DNA from: Natrinema sp. SYSU A 869
Lineage (GTDB): Archaea > Halobacteriota > Halobacteria > Halobacteriales > Natrialbaceae
Reading direction: 5' to 3'
NCBI RefSeq assembly: GCF_019879105.1
Contig: NZ_CP082249.1
Location: 3,100,001-3,164,000, forward strand
DNA: 64,000 nt
Positions 45,856 to 55,559 of the stretch are shown piece by piece. Within the stretch, counting starts at the first letter, position 1; each line of letters starts with the position of its first letter. A program made the position numbers and the translations under genes. Under the pieces are notes generated by a model, which made no database searches, was not told the DNA's origin, and saw only the letters and a program-made list of their open reading frames with translations.

Positions 45856-46427
45856 TTCGGTCCTGAGTTTTCGGTTATCAATTTTCGTTTTTCGCGGTGG
45901 CTCGAGTGTATCGCAGATCGCTGCTGAACAGTCCGATAAACGAATACTGTTTCATCGATTCACTTTCGTGTGACAGAGCCATCATCACACAAATATTAGT
46001 GGACGACGTGCATCTCGACCCGTACCGGCGGTCCTCTTGCGATGGCGCGCGCTGTGACAAGGTGAGCCACTGGCGAACCGTGGCTCGAGCCTGCGCGAGG
46101 TCTTCGTGAACGGAGTGAACGAAGGCGTGGAAGACGTGAAGCGTCTTCCTGTGGATGAGTGAAGGAGCAACGCGATTGAGCGAATCGGCTGGGGAGGGCG
46201 TGGAAATTCCGTGTTGCCAGCACGAGCAGCGCGCTCATTTCCGCCGACGAACAGCTCGGGGGTAGTGACCCCGTTGGACACTCACAAACCGTGGCAACGA
46301 GGAGAGCCATACCCTCCCCACCCGATTCGTTCGCTCCTACGGTCGCTCACTCATCCCTCGCGGTAGTCAAACCGCGACCCCGTCGCGGTTCAGCGCGCTA
46401 ATAGTGTTCGGTCAGTCAGCGAAGAGT
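45856..46427. other. Intergenic with inverted dispersed repeats
   Basis: 572 bp without a gene. 46151-46218 and 46308-46364 are inverted copies of a repeat core (GGGGAGGG and GATTCG/CGAATC elements, with ATCCCTCGC), also found at 31558-31620. Confidence 0.5.
46151..46364. repeat. Dispersed repeat pair in inverted orientation
   Basis: Left copy GCGAATCGGCTGGGGAGGGC... (46151-46218). The right copy is its imperfect reverse complement, ending ...CCCTCCCCACCCGATTCG (46308-46338) and continuing TCGCTCACTCATCCCTCGC. About 90 bp of unique sequence lies between. It could be the two ends of a small decayed element; the single copy near 31.6 kb shares the core. Confidence 0.5.
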
Positions 46428-47723
46428 CTATCTCTCGAGAGATGATTCGACGACCGAAACCCCCTCGAGTTCAGAGAGTGCCTCGAGCACGCCACGTAGA
46501 TGCTCGGGACCGCTTCCCTCGAGGCCGATCGTCACGGGCGTCCGATTTGGGTGGTCGATCGACGTCCGCCGGGCGCGCTTGAGGACGTCCAGTTCGGCAC
46601 CCTCGGCTTCCACCGTTTCGACTACTCCGCTGACCGCCGTCGGCCACCCCTCGAGCGCGAGTCTCGCGTCCGCATAGCGCTCGAGTTCGTGCAGACCGGT
46701 TCGAGTCAGTTCGGCGTGCTCGGTGAGATTCACGTTTCCTCCGGAGATCACGACGCCAACGTGTTCGCCCTCAAGGCCCAGATCATCCGAAAGCGCGGCG
46801 GCCAGCGGCGCAGCCCCGGCGCTCTCGGCGACCGTCTTCGCGCGCTCGGCCAGCAGCGCCACGGCAGCGGCGATCTCCCGATCGCTCACGCTCACCACGT
46901 CGGCGACGACTGCGCGGGCGATCTGGAAGGTCGTTTCGAGCATGCGTGTATCCGCGATCCCCTCCGCGACGGTGTCGACGTCCGGAAGCTGGCGGATCTC
47001 ACCGGCCTCGAGTGACGGTTTGGCGTGAGCCGCACCCTCCGGCTGAACTCCGATAACCCGAATATCTCGTTCGGCGGCTTTCAGCACCGTGCCGATCCCC
47101 GAAATGAGCCCGCCGCCGCCGATGGCGACCAGCACGCTGTCGATTTCGGGGTACTGCTCGAGGAGTTCGAGCCCGATCGTCCCCTGCCCTGCGACGATGT
47201 CTGCGTCGTCGAAGGGATGGACGAACGTTTCTCCGGTCTCCCCGGCGCGCTTGAGGGCGTACTCGTAGGAGCGCTCGTAGATGTCGCCCTCAACGACGAC
47301 TGTGGCCCCGTAGCCGCGGGTGGCCTCGATCTTCGCAGCGGGGGTGACCTCGGGGACGACGATCGTCGTGTCGATATCGAGCAGGTCGCCGGCCAGCGCG
47401 ACGCCCTGGGCGTGGTTGCCCGCACTCGAGGCGATAACCCCTGCTTCGCGCTCCGCGGGAGACAACTGGGCCATCGTGTTGTACGCCCCGCGGATCTTGA
47501 ACGAGCCCGTCCGCTGGACGTTCTCGAGTTTGAGCCCGACCGAGGCCGCGCCGCTCATCTCGGCGAACGTCCGTGAGGTGTCGAGTGGCGTCTGATGGAC
47601 GACATCTGCGAGACGGTCCCGAGCCACTTCGATATCCTCGAGGGTGACTCGGTTCTCGTTCGATTCGCTCACATCACTCTCACCCGCACTGGGATGCTCG
47701 CCCGGCTCGTTGCCCTCCGTCAT
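46428..47723 (-). CDS. Threonine dehydratase-like PLP enzyme (second)
   Basis: 431 residues. Schiff-base Lys76 in GSFKIRGAYN, SSAGNHAQGVALAG, GGGGLISGIG, and a divergent C-terminal ACT-like domain (about residues 350-431). It has a 25-residue Ser/Glu-rich N-terminal extension. Its ATG overlaps the stop of the M20 gene by 4 bp (ATGA), so it is translated with an acyl-amino-acid hydrolase. The context suggests catabolic dehydration of a hydroxy-amino acid. EutB of hydroxyectoine catabolism belongs to this fold, but its EutC partner is not in the window. Confidence 0.85.
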   Translation of the reverse strand: MTEGNEPGEHPSAGESDVSESNENRVTLEDIEVARDRLADVVHQTPLDTSRTFAEMSGAASVGLKLENVQRTGSFKIRGAYNTMAQLSPAEREAGVIASSAGNHAQGVALAGDLLDIDTTIVVPEVTPAAKIEATRGYGATVVVEGDIYERSYEYALKRAGETGETFVHPFDDADIVAGQGTIGLELLEQYPEIDSVLVAIGGGGLISGIGTVLKAAERDIRVIGVQPEGAAHAKPSLEAGEIRQLPDVDTVAEGIADTRMLETTFQIARAVVADVVSVSDREIAAAVALLAERAKTVAESAGAAPLAAALSDDLGLEGEHVGVVISGGNVNLTEHAELTRTGLHELERYADARLALEGWPTAVSGVVETVEAEGAELDVLKRARRTSIDHPNRTPVTIGLEGSGPEHLRGVLEALSELEGVSVVESSLER

Positions 47724-49108
47724 TCGCCGGCCTCCGCGCGTTCGACCGCCTCGACGGCCTCCGTTTCGTCGACTTGCGGCACTGGATGCCGGGCCTCGAG
47801 TTCCCGAATCGTTTCGACCAGTACGTCGACGCCGTGCTGGAGACTCGCCTCGTCCACGTCGAACGTCGGCGTGTGATGGCTGGTCGGGTGGTCAGTGCCG
47901 ACGATCATGTAGGTCGCCAGCCCGCCATCGGCCTGGACGCGCTCCATCAGGAAGGTCGCGTCCTCGCTCGCGCCGAAGTCGGCTGCCGGCAGCACGCGCT
48001 CGATCCCCGAAACGCCGCCGGCGACCTCGCTCACCAGTGCCTGCAGTTCGGCGTCGCTGTCGGCTCGCGGCGACTCGCTGACCACCTCGACCTCGGCCCG
48101 GCAGCCGTGCATTGTCGCGACCGATTTCATCGTGCGCTCGAGGTGGCGCTTCATGTACTCCATCAGTTCGGTCGTTTCACCCCGCGCTTCGGCCTCCATG
48201 GAGGCACGTTCGGCGATGATGTTGCTCGCTGTCCCGGCCTCGGCCTTCCCGATGTTCACCCGGGTCATCCCGTCGCTGTGGCGGGGGATGCCGTAGGCGT
48301 TCACGATCCCGGCCCCCATGGCGTGCATGGCATTTGCCCCCTCGTTCGGAGCCTTGCCAGCGTGTGCGGAGGTTCCGATTATCGTCACGTCGACGTGGCA
48401 CATCGCCAGCGGTTTCTCGATTCCCGCCACGACCTCGCCCGTGGGATGATCGAGGCCGACGTGGACCGCGAGCAGGTAGTCCAGATCGTCTGCGAACTCG
48501 CTTTTCGCCATCGGACAGCCCCCGCCGCCGGTCTCCTCAGCGGGCTGGAAGAAGACGACCAGCCGTCCCGAAAAATCTACGTCGGAACCCTGTTCCGACG
48601 AGGATCGCGACTCGTTGAGTCCCTCACCGCTCTCGGAAATCGCCTCGAGGACCGCTAACCCCCAGGTCATGTGGACGTCGTGCCCGCAGGCGTGCATCGT
48701 CCCCTCGATCTCGGAGCGAAAGCCCTCAGCCGCGGGATCGTGCTCCGCATCGGTCGATTCCTCGATGAACAGCCCGTCGATGTCGACGCGCAGCCCAATC
48801 GCTGGCCCCTCGCCGCGCTCGAGGACGGCGACTGCGCCGGTGTTGCCGCCGGTCATCCGCTCGAGGATGTCCTCGCCCGCACCGCGCTCGCGGGCGCGAT
48901 CGACCCACGGCTCGAGGTCGTCGTCAGTGACGGCCATCCGATCGGCGGGGTCGTAGGCGTCGGGGCCGACGGCCAGTTCGTCGACACCGATGGCCCGGAT
49001 CTCCTCGACCAGTTTGGCCGTCGTCGTGAATTCGCGCCACGCGGGCTCGGGGTGGCGGTGAAAGCTGCGCCGGAGGCTAACGAGGCGGTCCCGTATTGGC
49101 TCGGTCAT
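47720..49108 (-). CDS. AbgA-like M20 amidohydrolase (2)
   Basis: 462 residues, paralog of the gene at 40247. RRSFHRHPEPAWREFTTTA, MHACGHDVHMTWGLA, FQPAEETGGGGCPM, TSAHAGKAPNEGANA and VGTDHPTSHHTP are all present, so the dinuclear metal site is complete. A 15-residue Ser/Glu insert (about residue 165) is extra. The start at 49108 (ATG) is preferred to the GTG at 49117. First gene of an operon with the threonine dehydratase-like gene; the TATA-like tataatt on the minus strand overlaps the operator-like site at 49141. Confidence 0.87.
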   Translation of the reverse strand: MTEPIRDRLVSLRRSFHRHPEPAWREFTTTAKLVEEIRAIGVDELAVGPDAYDPADRMAVTDDDLEPWVDRARERGAGEDILERMTGGNTGAVAVLERGEGPAIGLRVDIDGLFIEESTDAEHDPAAEGFRSEIEGTMHACGHDVHMTWGLAVLEAISESGEGLNESRSSSEQGSDVDFSGRLVVFFQPAEETGGGGCPMAKSEFADDLDYLLAVHVGLDHPTGEVVAGIEKPLAMCHVDVTIIGTSAHAGKAPNEGANAMHAMGAGIVNAYGIPRHSDGMTRVNIGKAEAGTASNIIAERASMEAEARGETTELMEYMKRHLERTMKSVATMHGCRAEVEVVSESPRADSDAELQALVSEVAGGVSGIERVLPAADFGASEDATFLMERVQADGGLATYMIVGTDHPTSHHTPTFDVDEASLQHGVDVLVETIRELEARHPVPQVDETEAVEAVERAEAGE

Positions 49109-49140
49109 GCGAGTCACTGACGCGCCCCAGCGACTTAATT

Positions 49141-49149
49141 ATACACAAT
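49141..49149. promoter_or_regulatory. Candidate shared operator, TTGTGTA-type (site 5)
   Basis: ATACACAAT in the divergent gap between the M20 and D-2-hydroxyacid dehydrogenase genes. A second TACACAA lies 25 nt to the right (about 49167). It could act on both promoters. Confidence 0.35.
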
Positions 49150-49234
49150 CAACGTTTACACCGGTTACACAAAAGGATAAGGGGGCCTGTGACAATGGTA
49201 GGGCAAAGCGTCACACCGACGCGGACACTTCCAC

Positions 49235-50230
49235 ATGAGCGCACATTTAGACGCAGATCCGGATGTCGTCGTCCTTCGAGAGGGGACGGAAGGGCTGTCG
49301 ATGGAGTCGTACGCCGAAACGCTGCGCGAGCGGCTGCCCGATCACACCGTCGCGCTCGCGCGGACGCCCAGAGAGGAGCGCGAACTCGTACCGAAAGCGC
49401 GGGTCGTCACCGGGATCACGATCGATGCAGACCTCCTCGAGCGCGCCGACAGACTCGAGCTGTTCGCGTGTACCTTCGCTGGCACCGACCACCTGCCGAT
49501 GGACGCGCTGGCCGACCACGGTATCGCCGTCACCAATGCAGGTGGCATCCACGCCCCCGGCATCGCCGAGCAGTCGATCGGGAACATGCTCGTCTTCGCG
49601 CGCCGGCTCCACGAGGGCTGGCGGCGCAAAGAGAACAGCGAGTGGAGGCACTTCCAGTCGTACGAATTCACCGACAGCACCGTCACGATCGTCGGTCTGG
49701 GGTCGATCGGCCAGGCGGTCGTCCAGCGACTCGAGGGGTTCGAGGTCGAGACGATCGGCATCCGCTACACCCCCGAGAAGGGCGGCCCGACCGACGAGGT
49801 GCTCGGCTTCGATGAGGACGACGTTCACGAGGCGTTCTCCCGGAGCGACTACGTCGTGCTCGCGTGTCCGCTTAACGACCTGACCCGCGGGCTCGTGGGC
49901 GAGGACGAACTGGCGACGCTACCACCGAACGCAGTCGTCGTCAACGCGGCCCGCGGCGGCATCGTCGACACCGACGCGCTCGTCTCGGCGCTGCAGTTCG
50001 AAGGGATCCGCGGGGCCGCGCTCGACGTGACCAACCCCGAGCCACTCCCCGCAGACCACCCACTCTGGGACCTCGAGAACTGTCTCATCACACCGCACAC
50101 CGGCGGTCACACGCCGAAACACTGGGACCGGTTGGCCGACATCGTCGCGCACAACGTCGACGCGCTCGAGACGAGCGGCGAACTCGAAAACGCCATCTAT
50201 CGGCCCGAGTCTGACTCGAGCCACGCCTAA
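49235..50230 (+). CDS. D-2-hydroxyacid dehydrogenase
   Basis: 331 residues, NAD(P)-dependent. Cofactor motif TIVGLGSIGQAVVQRL near residue 150, catalytic Arg in VVNAARGGIVDTDAL, Glu in DVTNPEPLP, and catalytic His in ITPHTGGHTP. It interconverts 2-oxoacids and D-2-hydroxyacids. Its stop is one nt before the ATG of the FAD/Fe-S dehydrogenase, so the two act together; the next enzyme would oxidise the D-hydroxyacid into the respiratory chain. Confidence 0.9.
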   Translation: MSAHLDADPDVVVLREGTEGLSMESYAETLRERLPDHTVALARTPREERELVPKARVVTGITIDADLLERADRLELFACTFAGTDHLPMDALADHGIAVTNAGGIHAPGIAEQSIGNMLVFARRLHEGWRRKENSEWRHFQSYEFTDSTVTIVGLGSIGQAVVQRLEGFEVETIGIRYTPEKGGPTDEVLGFDEDDVHEAFSRSDYVVLACPLNDLTRGLVGEDELATLPPNAVVVNAARGGIVDTDALVSALQFEGIRGAALDVTNPEPLPADHPLWDLENCLITPHTGGHTPKHWDRLADIVAHNVDALETSGELENAIYRPESDSSHA

Positions 50231-50231
50231 G

Positions 50232-53200
50232 ATGGCGACCGATAACTCGCGTTCGACGACCGACCACAGCGATCAGACGTCGACCCCGGACGAGATCGAT
50301 CTCGGGCCGCCGCCGGATCCGCGAGCGGGCGATCCCGCTGCGGACCTGCGTGCCGAGTACGACTACGTCGGCGGCGATATCGACCGCCCCGAACTCGTCT
50401 CGGCGCTCGACGACCGCATCGACGGCGAGGTTCGGTTCGATGAGTACAGCCGGCGACTGTACGCGACCGATGCAAGCGCCTACGAGGTGACGCCCGTCGG
50501 GGTCGTGCTGCCGCGCTCGACTGCGGACATCGCCGCTGTCGTCGACTACTGCGCCGACAACGAAATTCCGGTCCTCCCGCGTGGCGGTGGCACAAGTCTC
50601 GCCGGTCAAGCGGTCAACGAGGCCGTTGTCCTCGATCTCACGACCCACATGGACGGCTTGCTTGAGGTCACGCCCGACGACCGGCGGGCAACGGTGCAGG
50701 CGGGGACAGTCCTCGCCGACCTGAACGGCCCGCTCGAGTCCCACGATCTCAAGTTCGCGCCCGATCCCGCGGCGGGGAACCGGAGCACGATCGGCGGCGC
50801 GATCGGGAACAACTCCACCGGTGCGCACTCGCTGCAGTATGGGAAGACCGACGCCTACGTCGAGGAATGCGAAGTCGTCCTCGCCGACGGCTCCGTCGAG
50901 CGATTCGGCGAGGTGACGATCGCCCAACTCCGCGAAGGGGCCGATTCAGAGGGGTGTCTGCTCGAGCAGATCTACGCCGCGCTGCGTCGTGTTGTCGACG
51001 AGGAGGCCAAGGCGATCGCCGAGGTCTTCCCACAACTCAAACGGAACGTCTCCGGCTACAACCTCGATCGGCTCGTCGCGGAGGCGTACGGCGATCCGAA
51101 GGCGTTCGACGAAAATACGGACGAGACGGTCGCAATCGACGGGAACCCGAAACCTGATGCGACCGTCAACCTCGCCCGCGTCTTCGCCGGCAGCGAGGGG
51201 ACCCTCGGTGTCATCACGGAGGCGACGGTCTCCCTCGAGCCCGTCCCCGAGACGACGGGCGTCGCGCTGTTGACCTACGAGGACCTGCTCGAAGCGATGG
51301 CCGACGTCGACACGATCGTCCGCGAGTTCGATCCCGCGGCGATCGAGGCGATCGACGACGTGTTGCTCGACCTCGCTCGCGACACCGAGGAGTTCGCCGA
51401 TGTTGCGGCGAACCTCCCCGAGGGAACCGAGACGGCGCTACTCGTCGAGTTCTATGCCGACAGCGAGGCCGACGCACGGCGAAAGGTTTCCGAGATGCTC
51501 GCCGACCGGCTTCCCGATTCACAGGCACCGAAACCCAACGGCGGAACGGCCGCCTTGGAATCGAATATTGACGCCGACCCCATCCGTGCGTTCGACGCCC
51601 TCGAGGCCTACGAGCCCGACGACCGCGCCGAACTCTGGAAACTCCGCAAGAGCGCGGCACCAATCTTGCTCTCACGAACGTCCGACGCCAAGCATATCTC
51701 TTTCATCGAGGACACGGCCGTGCCGACCGAGAACCTCGCGGACTACGTCGCCGACTTTCAGACAGTCCTCGAGGAACAGGACACGTTCGCGAGCTTCTAC
51801 GCCCACGCGGGGCCGGGCTGTATGCATATGCGGCCGCTGGTCGACACCAAGAGCCCGGCCGGCCTCAATCAGTTCGAGGCGATTTCCGACGCCGTGACCG
51901 ATCTGGTCGTCGAGTACGGCGGCTCGGTTTCGGGCGAGCATGGCGATGGCCGGGCCCGGACCCAGTGGAACCGCAAACTGTACGGCGAGGACGTCTGGTC
52001 GCTCTTCCATGACCTGAAGACGGCGTTCGACCCGGACTGGCTCCTGAATCCTGGTAACATCTGTGGCGACCACAACATGACCGAGCACTTGCGGTTCTCG
52101 CCGGGATACGAGTTCGAGGCGGGGTTTGATCCTGCCCTCGAGTGGAATACCGGCAACGGCATGCAGGGGATGGTCGAACTCTGCCATGGCTGTGGCGGCT
52201 GTCGCAGCTCTCAGGAGACGACCGGCGGCGTGATGTGTCCGACCTATCGTGCGGCAGAAGAGGAGGGTCTCAGCACCCGCGGGCGCGCGAACATGCTCCG
52301 CGGAGCGATGAACGGCGAACTCGACGCGGCAAGCACCGACGCGGAGTTCCTCGCCGAGGTGATGGACCTCTGTATTGGCTGCAAGGGCTGTGCGCGGGAT
52401 TGTCCCAGCGAGGTCGATATGGCGAAGCTGAAGGCCGAAGTCGAGCACGCGAATAATCAGGAAAACGGCGCGAGCCTCCGTGATCGGCTCTTCGCCAACG
52501 TCGATCGGCTGAACGCTGTCGGCTCCGCCCTCACCCCGCTCTCGAACTGGGCGGCCTCGCTGCCCGGCGCTGGGACGATCGCCGAGAAAACGGTCGGAAT
52601 CGCACGCGAACGTGACCTTCCGACCTTCGCGAGCGAGAGCTTCGCGGACTGGTTCGAGAGGCGAGGCGGCTCCCGGATCCCGCTCGAGGAGGCCACGCGC
52701 AAGGTGCTTCTCTTCCCCGACACATACACGAACTACAACTATCCGCGAGCGGGGAAAGCGGCGGTGCAGGTGCTCGAGACGGCAGGTGTTCACGTCGAAA
52801 TCCCCGACGATGTCACGTCGACGGGCCGTCCGGCCCACTCGAAGGGGTTCCTTGATGTCTCACGCGAGCGCGCACAGACGAACGTTGCAGCGCTGGCACC
52901 CCGGATCGAGGACGGCTGGGAGGTCGTCTTGGTCGAGCCCTCGGACGCGGTAATGCTCCAGTCGGATTATCTCGACTTGCTCTCCGGACGTGACCCGGAA
53001 CGGGTCGCGGCCAACACCTACGGCGTCATGGAGTATCTCGATCGCTTCGATCTGGCGGCCAGACTGCCGACCGCCGCGCCCGACGAACGGCTGACCTACC
53101 ACGGTCACTGTCATCAGAAGGCGACGAAAAAGGACGGACACGCGGCGACGGTCCTGCGGACGGTCGGCTACGAGGTTGACGCACTGGATTCGGGCTGCTG

Positions 53201-53408
53201 TGGCATGGCCGGCTCCTTCGGCTACGAGGCCGAACACTACTCGCTGAGTCGGGCGATCGGCGACATCCTATCCGATCAGATCGACGACAGCGACGGCGAG
53301 ACAGTCGTCGCGCCAGGCGCGTCCTGCCGGACGCAGCTATCGGACGACGAGGGCCGTGACGAACCGCCACATCCGGTGGAGAAAGTCGCCGCCGCGCTCT
53401 CGCGATAG
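50232..53408 (+). CDS. FAD/Fe-S D-2-hydroxyacid (D-lactate/glycolate-type) dehydrogenase
   Basis: 1058-residue fusion of GlcD-like and GlcF-like modules. The FAD_binding_4 part has VLPRGGGTSLAGQAVNEAV near residue 125 and GSEGTLGVITEATVSLEP. FAD-oxidase C ends GSVSGEHGDGRARTQW, with Fe/substrate-type His. Two ferredoxin Cys clusters follow (CHGCGGCRSS...CPTY and CIGCKGCARDCPSEVD), then a CCG domain (HGHCHQKA, SGCCGMAGSFGYE). It probably passes electrons from a D-2-hydroxyacid to quinone at the membrane face. Length and domain order are those of haloarchaeal Dld. Confidence 0.9.
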   Translation: MATDNSRSTTDHSDQTSTPDEIDLGPPPDPRAGDPAADLRAEYDYVGGDIDRPELVSALDDRIDGEVRFDEYSRRLYATDASAYEVTPVGVVLPRSTADIAAVVDYCADNEIPVLPRGGGTSLAGQAVNEAVVLDLTTHMDGLLEVTPDDRRATVQAGTVLADLNGPLESHDLKFAPDPAAGNRSTIGGAIGNNSTGAHSLQYGKTDAYVEECEVVLADGSVERFGEVTIAQLREGADSEGCLLEQIYAALRRVVDEEAKAIAEVFPQLKRNVSGYNLDRLVAEAYGDPKAFDENTDETVAIDGNPKPDATVNLARVFAGSEGTLGVITEATVSLEPVPETTGVALLTYEDLLEAMADVDTIVREFDPAAIEAIDDVLLDLARDTEEFADVAANLPEGTETALLVEFYADSEADARRKVSEMLADRLPDSQAPKPNGGTAALESNIDADPIRAFDALEAYEPDDRAELWKLRKSAAPILLSRTSDAKHISFIEDTAVPTENLADYVADFQTVLEEQDTFASFYAHAGPGCMHMRPLVDTKSPAGLNQFEAISDAVTDLVVEYGGSVSGEHGDGRARTQWNRKLYGEDVWSLFHDLKTAFDPDWLLNPGNICGDHNMTEHLRFSPGYEFEAGFDPALEWNTGNGMQGMVELCHGCGGCRSSQETTGGVMCPTYRAAEEEGLSTRGRANMLRGAMNGELDAASTDAEFLAEVMDLCIGCKGCARDCPSEVDMAKLKAEVEHANNQENGASLRDRLFANVDRLNAVGSALTPLSNWAASLPGAGTIAEKTVGIARERDLPTFASESFADWFERRGGSRIPLEEATRKVLLFPDTYTNYNYPRAGKAAVQVLETAGVHVEIPDDVTSTGRPAHSKGFLDVSRERAQTNVAALAPRIEDGWEVVLVEPSDAVMLQSDYLDLLSGRDPERVAANTYGVMEYLDRFDLAARLPTAAPDERLTYHGHCHQKATKKDGHAATVLRTVGYEVDALDSGCCGMAGSFGYEAEHYSLSRAIGDILSDQIDDSDGETVVAPGASCRTQLSDDEGRDEPPHPVEKVAAALSR

Positions 53409-53418
53409 TCTGGGCCCC

Positions 53419-54087
53419 TCACTCGTCGTCCGTCGAATGATCACCGGACGCGTCGGTCGGGGCAGTCGGACCCGTCTTCTGGGGATGTTCCGACTCACCG
53501 AACCCGCCGCTCAGGACTCGAGCGAGTGTCTCTTCGACGCTCTCGTCCGTTTCGGTAATCCGATCCGCCTCGGCTTCGACGACGAACCCTGAGGAGACGT
53601 TCGGTGCCGTCGGAATGAAGAGCACCACTCGGCCGTCACTGGTCGTGTGTCCGGTCTTGAATGCCGGCATCTGAGTACCGTCCCAGCTCTCGACGCTGAC
53701 CGATTCCTGCAGCGCCTGTTCCTCGCCAATCGTCGTTTCAGCGGCGATCTTCGACGCGTTGTAGACGACACGAAGCCCCGGAACGCGGTTCGCGATGCCA
53801 TCAATACTTCGTGCAAAGAGTTCACCGATCGTCGTTCGGGTCAGGGTTCCGACCATGACCGTCACCAGTAGAAAGGTGCTCAGTGAGACGGTGATCTGGA
53901 GGACTCGGACGATGAGAACGCGAGTCGGCTCGTGACCGATGTAGCCGGCCAGCAGGTCGGCGTTGAGCACGACTGCTGGCGTGACTCCGGTCACGATCGC
54001 ATAGGCACGGTAGATGACGTACAGCGTAACGAGTATCGGTCCGATAAGGATCAGCCCGCTCGCGAAGATCCGCTTCCACGGCGCCAT
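53419..54087 (-). CDS. DUF502 membrane protein
   Basis: 222 residues. Two TM segments (IFASGLILIGPILVTLYVIY and LQITVSLSTFLLVTVMVGTL) frame the domain. The DUF502 core is NRVPGLRVVYNASKIAAETT and VVLFIPTAPNVSSGFVVEAE, and it has an acidic tail. Function unknown; convergent with the oxidoreductase. Confidence 0.87.
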   Translation of the reverse strand: MAPWKRIFASGLILIGPILVTLYVIYRAYAIVTGVTPAVVLNADLLAGYIGHEPTRVLIVRVLQITVSLSTFLLVTVMVGTLTRTTIGELFARSIDGIANRVPGLRVVYNASKIAAETTIGEEQALQESVSVESWDGTQMPAFKTGHTTSDGRVVLFIPTAPNVSSGFVVEAEADRITETDESVEETLARVLSGGFGESEHPQKTGPTAPTDASGDHSTDDE

Positions 54088-54209
54088 TATCGGATCATAC
54101 GACTGCTAGATCATGAGCCCTTTCCTTCGCCCGCTCGCACCCGTCGAGAAACCGACCGGATCGTCTCGCCGACCGGATCGTCTCACTCCTGACTGGTGAC
54201 CGGAATCGG

Positions 54210-55496
54210 CTACGGCCAGAGCCCTCTGGTCTCCTTCGCCTCCGCGATCCGGGACAGCGCGACCACGTAGGCGGCGTCGCGCCACGTCAGCCCCTTGGCG
54301 TCGACCTCCGTGCGAACGTCGTCCCAAGCCTCGAGCATGTGCTCCTCGAGTTCCCTGTTGACCCGCTCGAGGGACCACTGCCGGCGGTTGATGTCCTGGA
54401 GCCACTCGAAGTAGCTGACCGTCACCCCGCCCGCGTTCGCGAGGATGTCCGGGATCACCGTCACGCCCCGTTCCTCTAAGATGGTGTCGGCGGCGAACGT
54501 CGTTGGACCGTTCGCGCCCTCGACGACGATGTCGGCGGCAATGGCGTCGGCGTTGTCCGCGGTGATGACGTTGCCGACGGCTGCAGGAATCACTACGTCG
54601 ACATCGAGTTCGAGAATCTCGCTGTTACTGAGCGTCTCCGGTGCGCCGTGTTCGAGCACCGCTTCGGGCTCCTCGTCGTGGGTCGGAATCGCGTGCGTCT
54701 CGAGCCCGTCGGGATCGTAGATCGCGCCGTTGACGTCGCTGACGGCGACGATGGTCGCACCCCAGTCCTCGAGCAGACGGGCAGCGTTGGCACCGACGCT
54801 ACCGAAGCCCTGAACGGCGACCGTACTATTCGAGACCTCGCGATCATCGTACTCGATGGCCTCGCGGGCAGCGATCGCGGTCGAGCGGCCGGGGGCCTCC
54901 TCGCGGCCGTAGGAACCGCCGATGACCGGCGGCTTGCCGGTGACGACGCCGGGGATCGTCTTGCCCTGTTGCATCGAGAAGGCGTCCATGAACCAAGCCA
55001 TCGTCTGGGCGTCGGTGCCCATGTCTGGCGCGGGGACGTCCTTCTTCGGGCCGACCGCGTCGCGAAGTTCCTCGGCGAACCGGCGTGTGAGCCGTTCGGT
55101 CTCGTCCTTGGTCAGCGATTTAGGATCGACGGTGATACCGCCTTTCGCGCCCCCGAAGGGGAGGTCCATCACGGCACACTTCCAGGTCATCCACATCGAG
55201 AGGCCGGTACACTCCTCGGCGCTGACTTCAGGGTGGTAGCGCAGGCCGCCCTTGTAGGGGCCCCGAACGTCGTCGTGCTGGGCCCGATAGCCGGTGAAGA
55301 CCTCGACGGAGCCGTCGTCGCGCTCGAGGGGCACCGACACCTGCTGGACCCGCGTCGGGTGTTTCAGTCGTTCGATGACGCCCGGATTGACGTCGACGTG
55401 GGTCGCGGCTCGCTCTAACTGTCGGCGGGCGGTGACGAGCGCCGAACCAGGTTCATCTGTCGGTTCGTTCTCCGTCTCGGGTGATGGTGTGGTCAT
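54210..55496 (-). CDS. gdhB: Glutamate dehydrogenase
   Basis: 428 residues. [32 protein letters not shown] (substrate/catalytic Lys) and [18 protein letters not shown] with the catalytic Asp are all present. The coenzyme domain has [17 protein letters not shown]. It interconverts glutamate and 2-oxoglutarate plus ammonia, linking the aminotransferases here to nitrogen balance. Haloarchaea usually carry several GDH paralogs; cofactor preference cannot be read from sequence. It lies next to the ectoine hydrolase-like gene, same strand, 63-bp gap. Confidence 0.92.
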   Translation of the reverse strand: MTTPSPETENEPTDEPGSALVTARRQLERAATHVDVNPGVIERLKHPTRVQQVSVPLERDDGSVEVFTGYRAQHDDVRGPYKGGLRYHPEVSAEECTGLSMWMTWKCAVMDLPFGGAKGGITVDPKSLTKDETERLTRRFAEELRDAVGPKKDVPAPDMGTDAQTMAWFMDAFSMQQGKTIPGVVTGKPPVIGGSYGREEAPGRSTAIAAREAIEYDDREVSNSTVAVQGFGSVGANAARLLEDWGATIVAVSDVNGAIYDPDGLETHAIPTHDEEPEAVLEHGAPETLSNSEILELDVDVVIPAAVGNVITADNADAIAADIVVEGANGPTTFAADTILEERGVTVIPDILANAGGVTVSYFEWLQDINRRQWSLERVNRELEEHMLEAWDDVRTEVDAKGLTWRDAAYVVALSRIAEAKETRGLWP

Positions 55497-55559
55497 CAGT
55501 ATGATGGTAGTGTTGCGGGTAGTAGTATGGCGGCCGTGCTATGGACGGGACAGTCCACA

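Noticed and set aside
36068-49149. TrmB-type sugar regulator sites (TACT-N7/8-GAGTA) before the catabolic genes
   Set aside because: No convincing match to that pattern; the recurring word is TTGTGTA-like and different.
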